Shown here: positions 1 to 6,038 of the stretch, piece after piece
Layout: each line of letters starts with the position of its first letter
Position numbering within the stretch: position 1 is the first letter of the stretch
DNA from: Pseudomonadota bacterium
GTDB taxonomy: Bacteria > Pseudomonadota > Gammaproteobacteria > Pseudomonadales > UBA5518
Direction of reading: 5' to 3'
DNA length: 6,968 nucleotides
Assembly: GCA_022705125.1 (NCBI GenBank)
Contig: JAKJFB010000150.1
Span: 1-6,968, forward strand
The notes under the pieces: generated by a model
What the model saw: the letters and a program-made list of their open reading frames with translations, nothing else
Told to the model about the DNA's origin: nothing
Database searches by the model: none
Position numbers and translations under genes: made by a program

Positions 1-737
1 GCCTGCACACCCTCGCGTGTGTCCTCGCTGATGAACGTGATGTTCTGCAGCTTGGCCTCGTAGGAAATCGTGTCCGCGAGATCGAGCTGCATGGCCTTGT
101 TCAGCGCCTCCTTCGAGTAGCGCAGCGCCAGCGGCGCCTTCTTCGCGATCGTGCGCGCCCACGCCAGCGTCTCCTCGAGCAGGCGCTCGGCGGGCACCAC
201 GCGGTTCGCCAGTCCGAGCTCCAGGCAGCGCGCGGCGCCCATCTTCTCGCCTTCCACGATCACCTCGAAGGCGCGCTTGCGCCCGAGTTGGCGGACCAGG
301 TGCCAGGTGGCGCCTCCGTCGGGCACCAGCGCGATCGCCATGAACGCCTGGTAGATGTAGGCGTTGTCGGCCATCACCGTGAGGTCGCAGGCCATCGCGA
401 AGGAACTGCCGATGCCGGCCGCCGCGCCGTTTACCGCGCTGATGAAAGGCTTGGGCGCCTCGCTGATCGCCATCAGCACCGGCTTGTACTCCTCGTCGAT
501 CTGCTGCTGCACCAGCGGCGGGACGCCGTCGGCGAGATCGGCGCCGGCGCTGAAGCCGCGCCCCTCGCCCGTGAGCACGACCACGCGCACCGCGGCATCG
601 TCGATGGCGCGTCGCACCGCGGCCAGCAGCTCGCGGCGCATCTGGCCGTTGAAGGCATTCATCACCGCAGGGCGGTTCAGCGTGATCAGCGCCACGCCCT
701 CGTCCACGGCATAGCGCACGGTCTCGAATTCACTCAT
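1..737 (-). CDS. Enoyl-CoA hydratase/isomerase family protein (PaaG-like), 3' end cut by window
   Basis: A crotonase-fold protein acting on acyl-CoA thioesters in fatty-acid or aromatic-acid beta-oxidation; 245 residues are visible and about 15-20 C-terminal residues lie outside the window. Reading from ATG at 735-737, it has the first beta strand with LNRPAVMNAF (residues 20-29), the CoA/oxyanion-hole motif FSAGADL (62-68), the second motif AVNGAAAGIGSSFAMACD (101-118) and ALVPDGGATWHL (136-147), followed by the helical trimerisation part with LRYSKEALN. The two catalytic glutamates of true hydratases (rat Glu144 and Glu164) align with Ser112 and Phe132, whereas Asp140 sits where PaaG-type delta3,delta2-enoyl-CoA isomerases keep their acidic base. 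I therefore infer isomerase rather than hydratase activity; substrate unknown. GGAG (complement of 745-748) seven bases before ATG supports the start. It lies 63 bases downstream of the EamA transporter on the same strand and may be cotranscribed with it. Confidence 0.93.
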   Translation of the reverse strand, partial: MSEFETVRYAVDEGVALITLNRPAVMNAFNGQMRRELLAAVRRAIDDAAVRVVVLTGEGRGFSAGADLADGVPPLVQQQIDEEYKPVLMAISEAPKPFISAVNGAAAGIGSSFAMACDLTVMADNAYIYQAFMAIALVPDGGATWHLVRQLGRKRAFEVIVEGEKMGAARCLELGLANRVVPAERLLEETLAWARTIAKKAPLALRYSKEALNKAMQLDLADTISYEAKLQNITFISEDTREGVQ

Positions 738-800
738 CGCGGGTCTCCGGCTGGTCAGGGAAGTGTGCAGTGCGGAAAGTCGCCGCGCCGGCGGCGCTTG

Positions 801-1688
801 TCAAGACGAACCGGCCGGGCGACGCAGCACCAGCGCGTTGCCCAGTACGATCAGCACCAGCCCGGCCACGGCGGGCAGCGTCCACTGGTAGCCCTCGGCG
901 AACACCGAGATGTTCAGCGCCACCACCGGGGTCATCATCGCGTTGTAGCCCGCGCGCTCCGGACCGATCAGCGCGATCAGGCGCAGGAAGGCACCGAAAG
1001 CCACGATCGAGCCGAACACCGACAGGTACAGCAACGAGGCGGTATATGGCAGGCCGGCGGGGAAACGGAACTCGGCCCCGGTGACGAGCGCCGCGAGCGT
1101 GAGCAGCGCCGTGCCGTAGAACATGCCCCAGGCGTTCACCGTGATCACCTTCAGCCCGAAGACCGCATTGCGCGTGGCCAGGATGCTGCCGAGCGAGGCC
1201 ACGTAGGTCGAAGCCAGCGCCAGCAACAGACCACGCAGCGCGGTGTCATCGATGCTCAGCCTGCCGAACTCGGGCCAGAACAGCAGCGCGACACCGCCGA
1301 TGCCGATCAGCCCGCCGAAAAGCACCACCGGCACCAGGGGACGTTTCAGGAACAGCGCCGCGTTGAAGAAATTCATGAACACCATGGTGGCGAATATCAC
1401 CGCCACCACGCCGCTGGTGAGGTAGACCTCGGACCAGTACACCAGCCAGTAGTTGAGCCCGAACAGGCAGGCGCCCTGCAACGCGATGAAGAAGTGCTCG
1501 CGCGGCGCGAGCCTGAGCCGCGCGCGCGCCAGCACGCACCAGGCGAACAGCAGCATCGACGCGAGACCGAAGCGGTAGATCACCGAGACCAGCGGATCGA
1601 TGTCCCCGAGCTGGAACTTGATCGCGAGCCAGGTCGAACCCCAGATCAGCACGGTGGTGAAATACAGGATGTACGCCGACAGGGGCAT
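801..1688 (-). CDS. EamA/DMT superfamily transporter
   Basis: An inner-membrane drug/metabolite-type carrier of 295 residues, the usual size for a ten-helix protein made of two EamA repeats. The N-terminal repeat begins with LIWGSTWLAIKF (residues 14-25), a hallmark of this family, and runs to about residue 139. The second repeat runs from about 152 to 289 and includes GSILATRNAV (167-176), LIGPERAGYNAMMTPVVA (240-257) and the closing FAEGYQW (263-269), the equivalent of the GE-containing last loop. The hydrophobic segments alternate with short Arg/Lys-rich loops. Substrate cannot be predicted: relatives export amino acids, metabolites or drugs. The start ATG (complement of 1686-1688) has only a weak upstream GGAC, and no better in-frame start is evident. 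It is transcribed divergently from yciH and is followed by the crotonase gene. Confidence 0.93.
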   Translation of the reverse strand: MPLSAYILYFTTVLIWGSTWLAIKFQLGDIDPLVSVIYRFGLASMLLFAWCVLARARLRLAPREHFFIALQGACLFGLNYWLVYWSEVYLTSGVVAVIFATMVFMNFFNAALFLKRPLVPVVLFGGLIGIGGVALLFWPEFGRLSIDDTALRGLLLALASTYVASLGSILATRNAVFGLKVITVNAWGMFYGTALLTLAALVTGAEFRFPAGLPYTASLLYLSVFGSIVAFGAFLRLIALIGPERAGYNAMMTPVVALNISVFAEGYQWTLPAVAGLVLIVLGNALVLRRPAGSS

Positions 1689-1730
1689 GTTGCAGGTCCG
1701 GAACAGGGGAACGGCGGAGCGCCAGCGCCG

Positions 1731-1748
1731 CTATCCTGCAGGTAGAAT
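1731..1748. promoter_or_regulatory. Candidate promoter/operator in the divergent EamA-yciH region
   Basis: The 176 bases between the two divergent genes must hold both promoters. On the plus strand TAGAAT at 1743-1748 matches the -10 consensus at 5 of 6 positions; an 18-base spacer leads to GCGCCA (1719-1724), only 3 of 6 for the -35 box. Overlapping it is CTATCCTGCAGGTAG (1731-1745), an inverted repeat centred on CCTGCAGG that would be perfect but for one extra T. It could be an operator for one or both genes. Support is sequence resemblance only. Confidence 0.25.
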
Positions 1749-1812
1749 GGGCGCCTGTGCAAACCCGCGTGCAAAGGCGACGCATCCGCGCGACGGATGA
1801 CCATCAACCCGA

Positions 1813-1843
1813 GGCGCGGCGAGGGGCGGGCCCGTGCCGCGCC
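1813..1843 (+). promoter_or_regulatory. GC-rich hairpin in the yciH 5' leader
   Basis: GGCGCGGC (1813-1820) and GCCGCGCC (1836-1843) form a perfect 8-bp stem around a 15-base loop that itself contains GGGCCC. The stem ends 8 bases before the yciH ribosome binding site (AAAGGA, 1852-1857). No U-run follows, so it is not a canonical terminator. It could stabilise the leader or modulate translation of a protein that itself acts on initiation; in such GC-rich DNA it could also be chance. Confidence 0.35.
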
Positions 1844-1864
1844 GTCATACGAAAGGACCACGCC

Positions 1865-2248
1865 ATGGGAAAACAACGCTCGGACCAACCCGGGCCCGCG
1901 GCCCCCGCCACCCCGAACCCCTTCGCCGCCCTCGCCTCGTTGCGCGGCACGCTGCCCGAGGGAACGGGCGACGAACCCGCCGCGGCAAGCGCCGGCGACA
2001 GCCCGTTCGCCGCGAAGCTCGTGATCGCGCGCGAACGCAAGGGACGCGGCGGCAAGACCGCGACGCTGGTACGCGGCGTCGCGCTGACGGGCGCGGCGCT
2101 GGAGACCTTCGCACGCGAGATGCGCCAGGCCCTCGGCACCGGCGGCAACGTCGAGGGTGATGCGATCGTGCTCGCGGGCGACCAGTCGGCGCGCGCCGCG
2201 CAATGGCTGCGCGAACGCGGGGCGACGCGCATCGTGATCGGCAACTGA
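1865..2248 (+). CDS. yciH: YciH/SUI1 family translation initiation factor
   Basis: A 127-residue bacterial homologue of eukaryotic eIF1 (SUI1). The first ~48 residues are low-complexity, rich in Pro, Ala and Gly, and probably flexible. The SUI1 domain covers about residues 50-127, with the signature RERKGRGGKTATLVRG (56-71) and the second motif GTGGNVEGDAIVLAGDQ (91-107), ending in TRIVIGN. E. coli YciH is 108 residues, so the extra length is in the N-terminal tail. The family binds the small ribosomal subunit and, in E. coli, has been reported to influence start-site fidelity; its cellular role is still poorly defined. ATG at 1865 is preferred because AAAGGA lies eight bases upstream; an open frame extends back to 1757 but has no ribosome binding site and an arginine-rich sequence unlike the family. 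The alkyltransferase follows after one intervening codon in the same frame. Confidence 0.9.
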   Translation: MGKQRSDQPGPAAPATPNPFAALASLRGTLPEGTGDEPAAASAGDSPFAAKLVIARERKGRGGKTATLVRGVALTGAALETFAREMRQALGTGGNVEGDAIVLAGDQSARAAQWLRERGATRIVIGN

Positions 2249-2251
2249 ATC

Positions 2252-2644
2252 GTGGCGCACGCCACCGGCTACGCGCTCTTCGACACCGCGATCGGGCGCT
2301 GCGCGATCGCCTGGGGCGCGCGCGACGATCTGCGCGACCTCGTGCTCGACCTCGACGACATCACGGAATTCCACCGCCGCGTATTCGCCACCGCCCGCGC
2401 GATCGCGCCGGGCAACACCATCACCTACGGCGAGCTCGCGCGCCGGCTCGGCACGCCGGGCGCCGCCCGGGCAGTGGGACAGGCACTGGGCGCCAACCCG
2501 TTTCCCATCGTCGTGCCCTGTCATCGCATCGTCGCCGCCGACGGCAGCCTCGGCGGCTTTTCGGCGCCGGGCGGCGCGCGCACCAAGCTGCGCATGCTGC
2601 AGATCGAGGGCGCGATCGCGCAGGCAGATATTGGCTTCGAATGA
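2252..2644 (+). CDS. ogt: Methylated-DNA--protein-cysteine S-methyltransferase, compact form
   Basis: A DNA-repair protein that transfers an alkyl group from O6-alkylguanine to its own cysteine. The C-terminal DNA-binding and active-site domain is complete: TITYGELARRLG (56-67), the AARAVGQALG helix (71-80) with the arginine finger at Arg73, Asn82, and the active site PCHRI (89-93) with acceptor Cys90, followed by GGFSAPGG. PCHR rather than PWHR argues for a transferase and not an alkyltransferase-like protein. At 130 residues it is clearly shorter than Ogt proteins (about 160-175): after GYALFDTAIGRCAIAWG (6-22) only about 17 residues precede EFHRRVF (39-45), where relatives have some 60 or more. 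Most of the N-terminal domain is therefore missing. The GTG start is inferred: it is the only usable in-frame start after the yciH TGA, separated from it by one codon, with no Shine-Dalgarno sequence of its own, so translation is probably coupled to yciH. Confidence 0.85.
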   Translation: MAHATGYALFDTAIGRCAIAWGARDDLRDLVLDLDDITEFHRRVFATARAIAPGNTITYGELARRLGTPGAARAVGQALGANPFPIVVPCHRIVAADGSLGGFSAPGGARTKLRMLQIEGAIAQADIGFE

Positions 2645-2655
2645 GTAACCGCGGG

Positions 2656-2680
2656 GGCGCGGCCTCTCAGTTGCCGCGCC
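2656..2680. terminator. Possible terminator hairpin between convergent genes
   Basis: GGCGCGG (2656-2662) pairs perfectly with CCGCGCC (2674-2680) around an 11-base loop. It sits between the stop codons of the two converging operons and overlaps the 3' end of the TVP38 gene. No T-run follows on either strand, so if it ends transcription it does so weakly or with Rho. Confidence 0.25.
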
Positions 2681-3341
2681 TGGCGCCGATCCCCTCACGG
2701 AACAGCCGGTAGAACGTGGTACTGAGCGCGATCGCGAGCACGCCCAGCGCCAGCAGCATCACGCTGCGCCGCTCGAGGAAACTCTGCCCGAGATAGATCG
2801 TGCCCAGCGCGTAGGGCAGTTCGGTGAGCGCGAGCGCGGCGAGATAACGGTGGAACGGGTAACGCGCCATACCGAGGACATAGCCGGGAATCTCCGACGG
2901 CAGCGCGGCCTGCAGCAGCAGCACGTGCAGGAAGCGCGTGCGCGCGTTGAGCTGCTCGCGAAAGCTCGCGATCCGCCGGCTGCCCAGCAGGCCCGGCGCC
3001 AGCGTGTCACCCAGGAACCGGCCGACCGCGAAGGACGCGATGCCGCCGAGCAACCAGCCAACCCACAGCAGCGCGGAAGACGCCAACGGCCCCCAGGCGC
3101 TGAGGCCGACGGGCACCAGCAGCGCGCTGGAAAAGAAGGCCAGCATCGCCGAGAGCATCGCCAGCAGCACGAACAGCAGCTGGCCGGCGAGCGGACGCGC
3201 GACGATCTCGGCCTCGAGGAAGGCGATGAGTTGGGCACTCGACGCAAAGAGCGCATCGGAGGCAGCGATCAGACCCGCGACGCAGATCATCAGCGCGACC
3301 GCGAGGCCGTGCCCACGCGCGGCGCCGAGGCCGCGTCTCAC
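2667..3341 (-). CDS. TVP38/TMEM64 (VTT domain) family membrane protein
   Basis: A 224-residue inner-membrane protein of the DedA-related TVP38/TMEM64 group. An N-terminal membrane helix (about 12-32) is followed by hydrophobic segments near 53-80, 85-110 and 137-147, a re-entrant-like region with LPSEIPGYVLGMARYPFHRY (148-167), then ELPYALGTIYLG (174-185), a final helix near 193-211 and a basic tail (LFREGIGARRGN). The family is implicated in membrane lipid homeostasis or lipid scrambling and is often annotated SNARE-associated; the substrate here is unknown. I start it at GTG 3339-3341, which overlaps the TGA of the upstream permease (GTGA) and gives a complete first helix. The open frame runs back to about 3911 antiphase to the permease, but that part is hydrophilic, Arg/His-rich shadow sequence. 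An ATG start at residue 18 (complement of 3288-3290) would cut into the first helix. Expression is probably translationally coupled to the permease. Confidence 0.85.
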   Translation of the reverse strand: MRRGLGAARGHGLAVALMICVAGLIAASDALFASSAQLIAFLEAEIVARPLAGQLLFVLLAMLSAMLAFFSSALLVPVGLSAWGPLASSALLWVGWLLGGIASFAVGRFLGDTLAPGLLGSRRIASFREQLNARTRFLHVLLLQAALPSEIPGYVLGMARYPFHRYLAALALTELPYALGTIYLGQSFLERRSVMLLALGVLAIALSTTFYRLFREGIGARRGN

Positions 3342-5113
3342 CGCTGCAGCGGCCAGATGAACGGGATCGCGGCGATCGTGACCAGCGCCATCAGCAGGTT
3401 CATCGGCACGCCGATGCGCAGGAAGTCGGAGAAACGGTAGCCGCCGGGTCCGTACACCATCAGGTTGCACTGGTAGCCGATCGGGGTGGCGAAGCTCGCC
3501 GACGCCGCCATCATCACCGCCATCACGTAGGGCACGTCGTGCAGGCCCGCGGCCTCGGTGATCGCGAGCACTACCGGCAGCATCAGCATCGCGGCGGCGT
3601 TGTTGGTGATCAGCTCGGTCAGCACCATCACGCTGAGGTAGGTGAGCGCGAGCAGCAGCCAGGCGTCGTTGCCGGCGGCGGCCACGATGCCGTTGCCGAG
3701 ATATTCCGCCGCGCCGGTCTTCTCGAGCGCGTTGCCGAGCGCGAAGCTCGCGGCGATGGTCACCAGCACCGGCAGGTCGAGGGAGCGCCGCGCCTCGTTC
3801 ACGCCGATGCAGCGCGTCGCCAGCATCGCGGCCACGCCGAGCAGCGCGGCATTCAGCATGCTCATGAGGCCGGTGGTCGCCAGCGCGATGATTGCGCCGA
3901 GGATCGCCCACGAGATCAACGCGTGCGAATGATCGGGCAGTTCGTGCTCGAGCACGTTCATCAGCAGGAAGTCGCGCGACTGCTTGAGGCGGCCCACCAC
4001 CGCGGGACGCGCCTCGAGCAGCAGCAGGTCACCGGGTTCGAGGATGATCGAGCTCAGCCGCCCGCGGATGTGCTCGCCGTTGCGCGCCACCGCCAGCACC
4101 ACCGCGCCGTAGCGGTCGCGGAAACGCCCGTCGCGGATCGTGTGCCCCACGACCTCGCAGTGCTCGGCCACCACGGCCTCCACGAGCCGGCGCTCCGGCA
4201 CGTTGCGTTCCAGTGCGGGCTGGCTGCCCACCGCGGCCACCAGGCCGTTGATGCGCAGCACATCGACGATGGCCTCGGTCTCGCCCACGAACACCAGGCG
4301 GTCGCCGCCGCGCAGCATCTCCTCGGGCGCCACGGCGGTGATCACGCTGCCGTCACGCTCGATCTCGGCGAGGTAGATGCGTTCCAGATGACGCAGTCCC
4401 GCCTGCTGGATGGTCTTGCCCAGCAGCGGGCCGTCGCGCGCGACCGCGACCTCGAAGGTGAAACTGCGCGTGTCGGCGAAGGTCTGGTCGGGGCTGCGGC
4501 GCACCTTCAGCAACTTCGGCGCCGCGAATACCACGAACAGCGTGCCCACCAGCGCCGCGATCAGGCCGATCGGGGCGATGTCGAACAGCGCGAAGCCGGG
4601 CTTGCCGGTCAGCACCTGGTACTGGCCGTTGACCACCAGGTTGGTGCTGGTGCCGATCAGCGTGATCGTGCCGCCGAGAATCGAGGCGTAACTCAGCGGA
4701 ATCATCAGCGCGGAGCTCGGCACCTTGATCCGCCGCGCCCACTGGCTCACCGCCGGGATCATGGTTGCCACCACCGGGGTGTTGTTCAGGAAGGCCGACA
4801 GCCCGACCACCGGCAGCATCAGCCGCACCAGCGCGCTTCGCGGGCCGGTCGGGCGTCCCAGCACGCGCTCGACCACCAGGTCGACACCGCCCGAGGCGCG
4901 GATGGCCGCCGCGACGATGAACATCGCGGCCACGGTCATCAGGCCGGTGTTGGCGAATCCCGACAGGGCTTCGTCGGGCTGCAGGATCCCGGTGATGCTG
5001 AGCAGCAACAAGGCTCCCATCAGCACCAGGTCCGTGGTGAGGCGCGGAATGGTGATCAGCGTGGCGAGTACCGCGACGGTCAGCGCGACCGTGAACCATC
5101 CCTGCCAATCCAT
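3338..5113 (-). CDS. SLC13/DASS family permease with two RCK_C (TrkA-C) domains
   Basis: A 591-residue ion-coupled anion transporter. The N-terminal membrane half (about 1-203) carries FLNNTPVVATMIP (108-120) and the Asn-Thr motif GTSTNLVVNG (154-163). A cytoplasmic insert (about 210-375) contains two tandem RCK_C domains: EVAVARDGPLLGKTI... to VFVGE (221-278), and EAVVAEHCEVVGHTI... to LLLLEA (312-368). The second membrane half (about 397-589) holds ITNNAAAMLMLPV (502-514) and ATPIGYQCNLMVYGPGGY (542-559), the second Asn motif. This layout is that of the SLC13-TrkA_C permeases, whose characterised members include plant and algal sulfate/sulfur-responsive SAC1/SLT proteins; sulfate, dicarboxylate or another anion are all possible here. 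Residue 549 is Cys where Thr is common. The start ATG (complement of 5111-5113) has GGGAG (5122-5126) eight bases upstream. Its stop overlaps the TVP38 start, so the two membrane proteins form an operon. Confidence 0.93.
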   Translation of the reverse strand: MDWQGWFTVALTVAVLATLITIPRLTTDLVLMGALLLLSITGILQPDEALSGFANTGLMTVAAMFIVAAAIRASGGVDLVVERVLGRPTGPRSALVRLMLPVVGLSAFLNNTPVVATMIPAVSQWARRIKVPSSALMIPLSYASILGGTITLIGTSTNLVVNGQYQVLTGKPGFALFDIAPIGLIAALVGTLFVVFAAPKLLKVRRSPDQTFADTRSFTFEVAVARDGPLLGKTIQQAGLRHLERIYLAEIERDGSVITAVAPEEMLRGGDRLVFVGETEAIVDVLRINGLVAAVGSQPALERNVPERRLVEAVVAEHCEVVGHTIRDGRFRDRYGAVVLAVARNGEHIRGRLSSIILEPGDLLLLEARPAVVGRLKQSRDFLLMNVLEHELPDHSHALISWAILGAIIALATTGLMSMLNAALLGVAAMLATRCIGVNEARRSLDLPVLVTIAASFALGNALEKTGAAEYLGNGIVAAAGNDAWLLLALTYLSVMVLTELITNNAAAMLMLPVVLAITEAAGLHDVPYVMAVMMAASASFATPIGYQCNLMVYGPGGYRFSDFLRIGVPMNLLMALVTIAAIPFIWPLQR

Positions 5114-5149
5114 CAGCGTCTCTCCCGGCGAATACTCTCTGCGAGGCGC

Positions 5150-5179
5150 ATTCTAAAAGGAATAAGCAAGCCATGAATA
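5150..5179 (-). promoter_or_regulatory. Candidate promoter for the SLC13-TVP38 operon
   Basis: On the minus strand TAGAAT (complement of 5150-5155) matches the -10 consensus at 5 of 6 positions and lies in a locally AT-rich stretch, which stands out in this GC-rich window. An 18-base spacer leads to TATTCA (complement of 5174-5179), a poor -35 match (3 of 6). The predicted leader would be about 30 bases and includes the GGGAG ribosome binding site. The weak -35 box would be compatible with an activator. Confidence 0.4.
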
Positions 5180-5187
5180 ATGATTTG

Positions 5188-5205
5188 CGGATATTAGGAT
5201 ATTCG
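5188..5205. promoter_or_regulatory. Candidate operator: repeated GGATATT within an imperfect palindrome
   Basis: GGATATT occurs twice with an 8-base period (5189-5195 and 5197-5203). The whole 18-base block CGGATATTAGGATATTCG also reads as an imperfect palindrome, CG-N-ATAT-N4-ATAT-N-CG, with 12 of 18 positions symmetric. It lies just upstream of the candidate -35 box of the SLC13 operon, where an activator would bind. The regulator is unknown and no regulator gene is in the window. Confidence 0.3.
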
Positions 5206-5230
5206 TCGCGCCCACTCATGCCCCGGAACG

Positions 5231-5266
5231 AAAAAAGGCCGCCTGCACCGGGTGCAGGCGGCCTTT
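5231..5266 (-). terminator. Strong intrinsic terminator of the outer-membrane protein gene
   Basis: AAAGGCCGCCTGCA (5234-5247) and TGCAGGCGGCCTTT (5253-5266) are perfectly complementary, giving a 14-bp stem with a CCGGG loop. Read on the minus strand the hairpin is followed by a T6 tract (complement of 5231-5236), the classic Rho-independent layout. It begins 20 bases after the barrel-protein stop codon and insulates that gene from the SLC13 operon promoter just downstream. Confidence 0.92.
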
Positions 5267-5285
5267 GGAAGCTTTCAGGCCAGCG

Positions 5286-6038
5286 TCAGAACGCGAAGCC
5301 CAGGCCCACCATCGGGCCCTGGAACGAGAAGTCGGCCTCTGCGTCGCCTTCTTCGATCTCGTAGTTCACGGTACGGTAGCCGAAGCGGAATTCCAGGTTG
5401 CAGCAGTTATTCGTGTACACCAGTTCGGGAGCCAGTTCCCAGACCAGGTCGGAATCACCGGCGCCAATCGATGCCGTCGGGCTGAACGCCCAGTTCCTGC
5501 CCAGCGCGACACGCGGACGCAGCATCACGATGCCATCGACCAGGTCGTCGTCGGCATTGAAGCTGCCGGGGCCGTTCTTTTCGTTGAATTCGAGGTCGAG
5601 CTTGCCGTAGCGCACGCCCACCAGCAGGTCCACCCAGGAATCACCGCCGGCGCCGAAGCGGTAGCCGGTCGCTGCCGTGGCCAGCAGGGTGTCGGCTTCC
5701 ACCTCGATCTCGCTGCCCGCAACGTTGATGTCGGTGTCGTCGTTCTCGGTCTTGATGTAATCGACCGCGGCAAAGTTGCTCCAGCGGCCCTTGTTGTGCT
5801 CGAGCATCAGGGAGCCGTTGAACTCCAGGTTGTCGGTGACGTCACCGATGTCCTGGTTGAAGTCGATGTCGGTGCTGCCTTGTTCGTCATTGATCTCGAG
5901 GTTGCCGTCGATGCCCACGGCCCAGTAGTAGGGGGTCAGGCGGAAGCAGCACTTGTCGGCGTCTTCGGCAGCGGCAGGCATGGCAGCCTGCAGGGCAAGA
6001 GCGGCGACAGCGGCTGCAAGGAAGTTTTGTTTCATCAT
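5286..6038 (-). CDS. Secreted outer-membrane beta-barrel protein with two Cys-Cys pairs
   Basis: A 250-residue protein whose function I cannot name. Residues 1-24 are a Sec signal peptide: MMKQ, a hydrophobic Ala/Leu core, then Ala-Ala-Ala with likely cleavage before Glu25. The mature part alternates short amphipathic strands ending in aromatic residues with acidic turns, for example FRLTPYYWAVGIDG (32-45), LEFNGSLMLEHNKGRWSNFA (71-90) and LEFRFGYRTVNYEIEEG (215-231), and it ends in GLGFAF with a C-terminal Phe, the usual barrel-assembly signal. This pattern resembles small barrel proteins usually annotated as hypothetical outer-membrane proteins. Cys30-Cys31 at the mature N terminus and Cys212-Cys213 in a late loop are unusual for this class. 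AGGAG (complement of 6047-6051), eight bases before ATG 6036-6038, sets the start; the next codon is also ATG. The open frame extends upstream to 6122 without a ribosome binding site. It is monocistronic, with its own terminator. Confidence 0.88.
   Translation of the reverse strand: MMKQNFLAAAVAALALQAAMPAAAEDADKCCFRLTPYYWAVGIDGNLEINDEQGSTDIDFNQDIGDVTDNLEFNGSLMLEHNKGRWSNFAAVDYIKTENDDTDINVAGSEIEVEADTLLATAATGYRFGAGGDSWVDLLVGVRYGKLDLEFNEKNGPGSFNADDDLVDGIVMLRPRVALGRNWAFSPTASIGAGDSDLVWELAPELVYTNNCCNLEFRFGYRTVNYEIEEGDAEADFSFQGPMVGLGFAF

Noticed and set aside
288..1745. Long plus-strand open frame (485 codons) antisense to the crotonase and EamA genes
   Set aside because: It crosses two well-supported minus-strand genes and their intergenic gap and has the same His/Arg/Gln-rich shadow composition.
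1757..1864. Upstream extension of yciH to an ATG at 1757
   Set aside because: The added residues are arginine-rich and unlike SUI1 proteins, the segment holds the leader hairpin, and ATG 1865 has a good ribosome binding site.
2649..2662. CCGCG-GGGG-CGCGG hairpin after the alkyltransferase stop
   Set aside because: Only a 5-bp stem, no T-run, and it competes with the longer 2656-2680 stem; not convincing as a separate feature.
1646..2698. Minus-strand open frame (350 codons) opposite yciH and the alkyltransferase
   Set aside because: No recognisable domain, arginine-rich, and it overlaps two plus-strand genes with family motifs and the divergent promoter region.
3342..3911. N-terminal extension of the TVP38 frame
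   Set aside because: It is the out-of-frame shadow of the permease; the GTGA overlap at 3338-3341 gives a natural start and a complete first helix.
3539..5176. Long plus-strand open frame (545 codons) antisense to the SLC13 permease
   Set aside because: Its translation is low-complexity and rich in His, Arg, Gln and Asp with no domain, typical of an antisense frame in GC-rich coding DNA; the minus-strand protein has clear motifs throughout.
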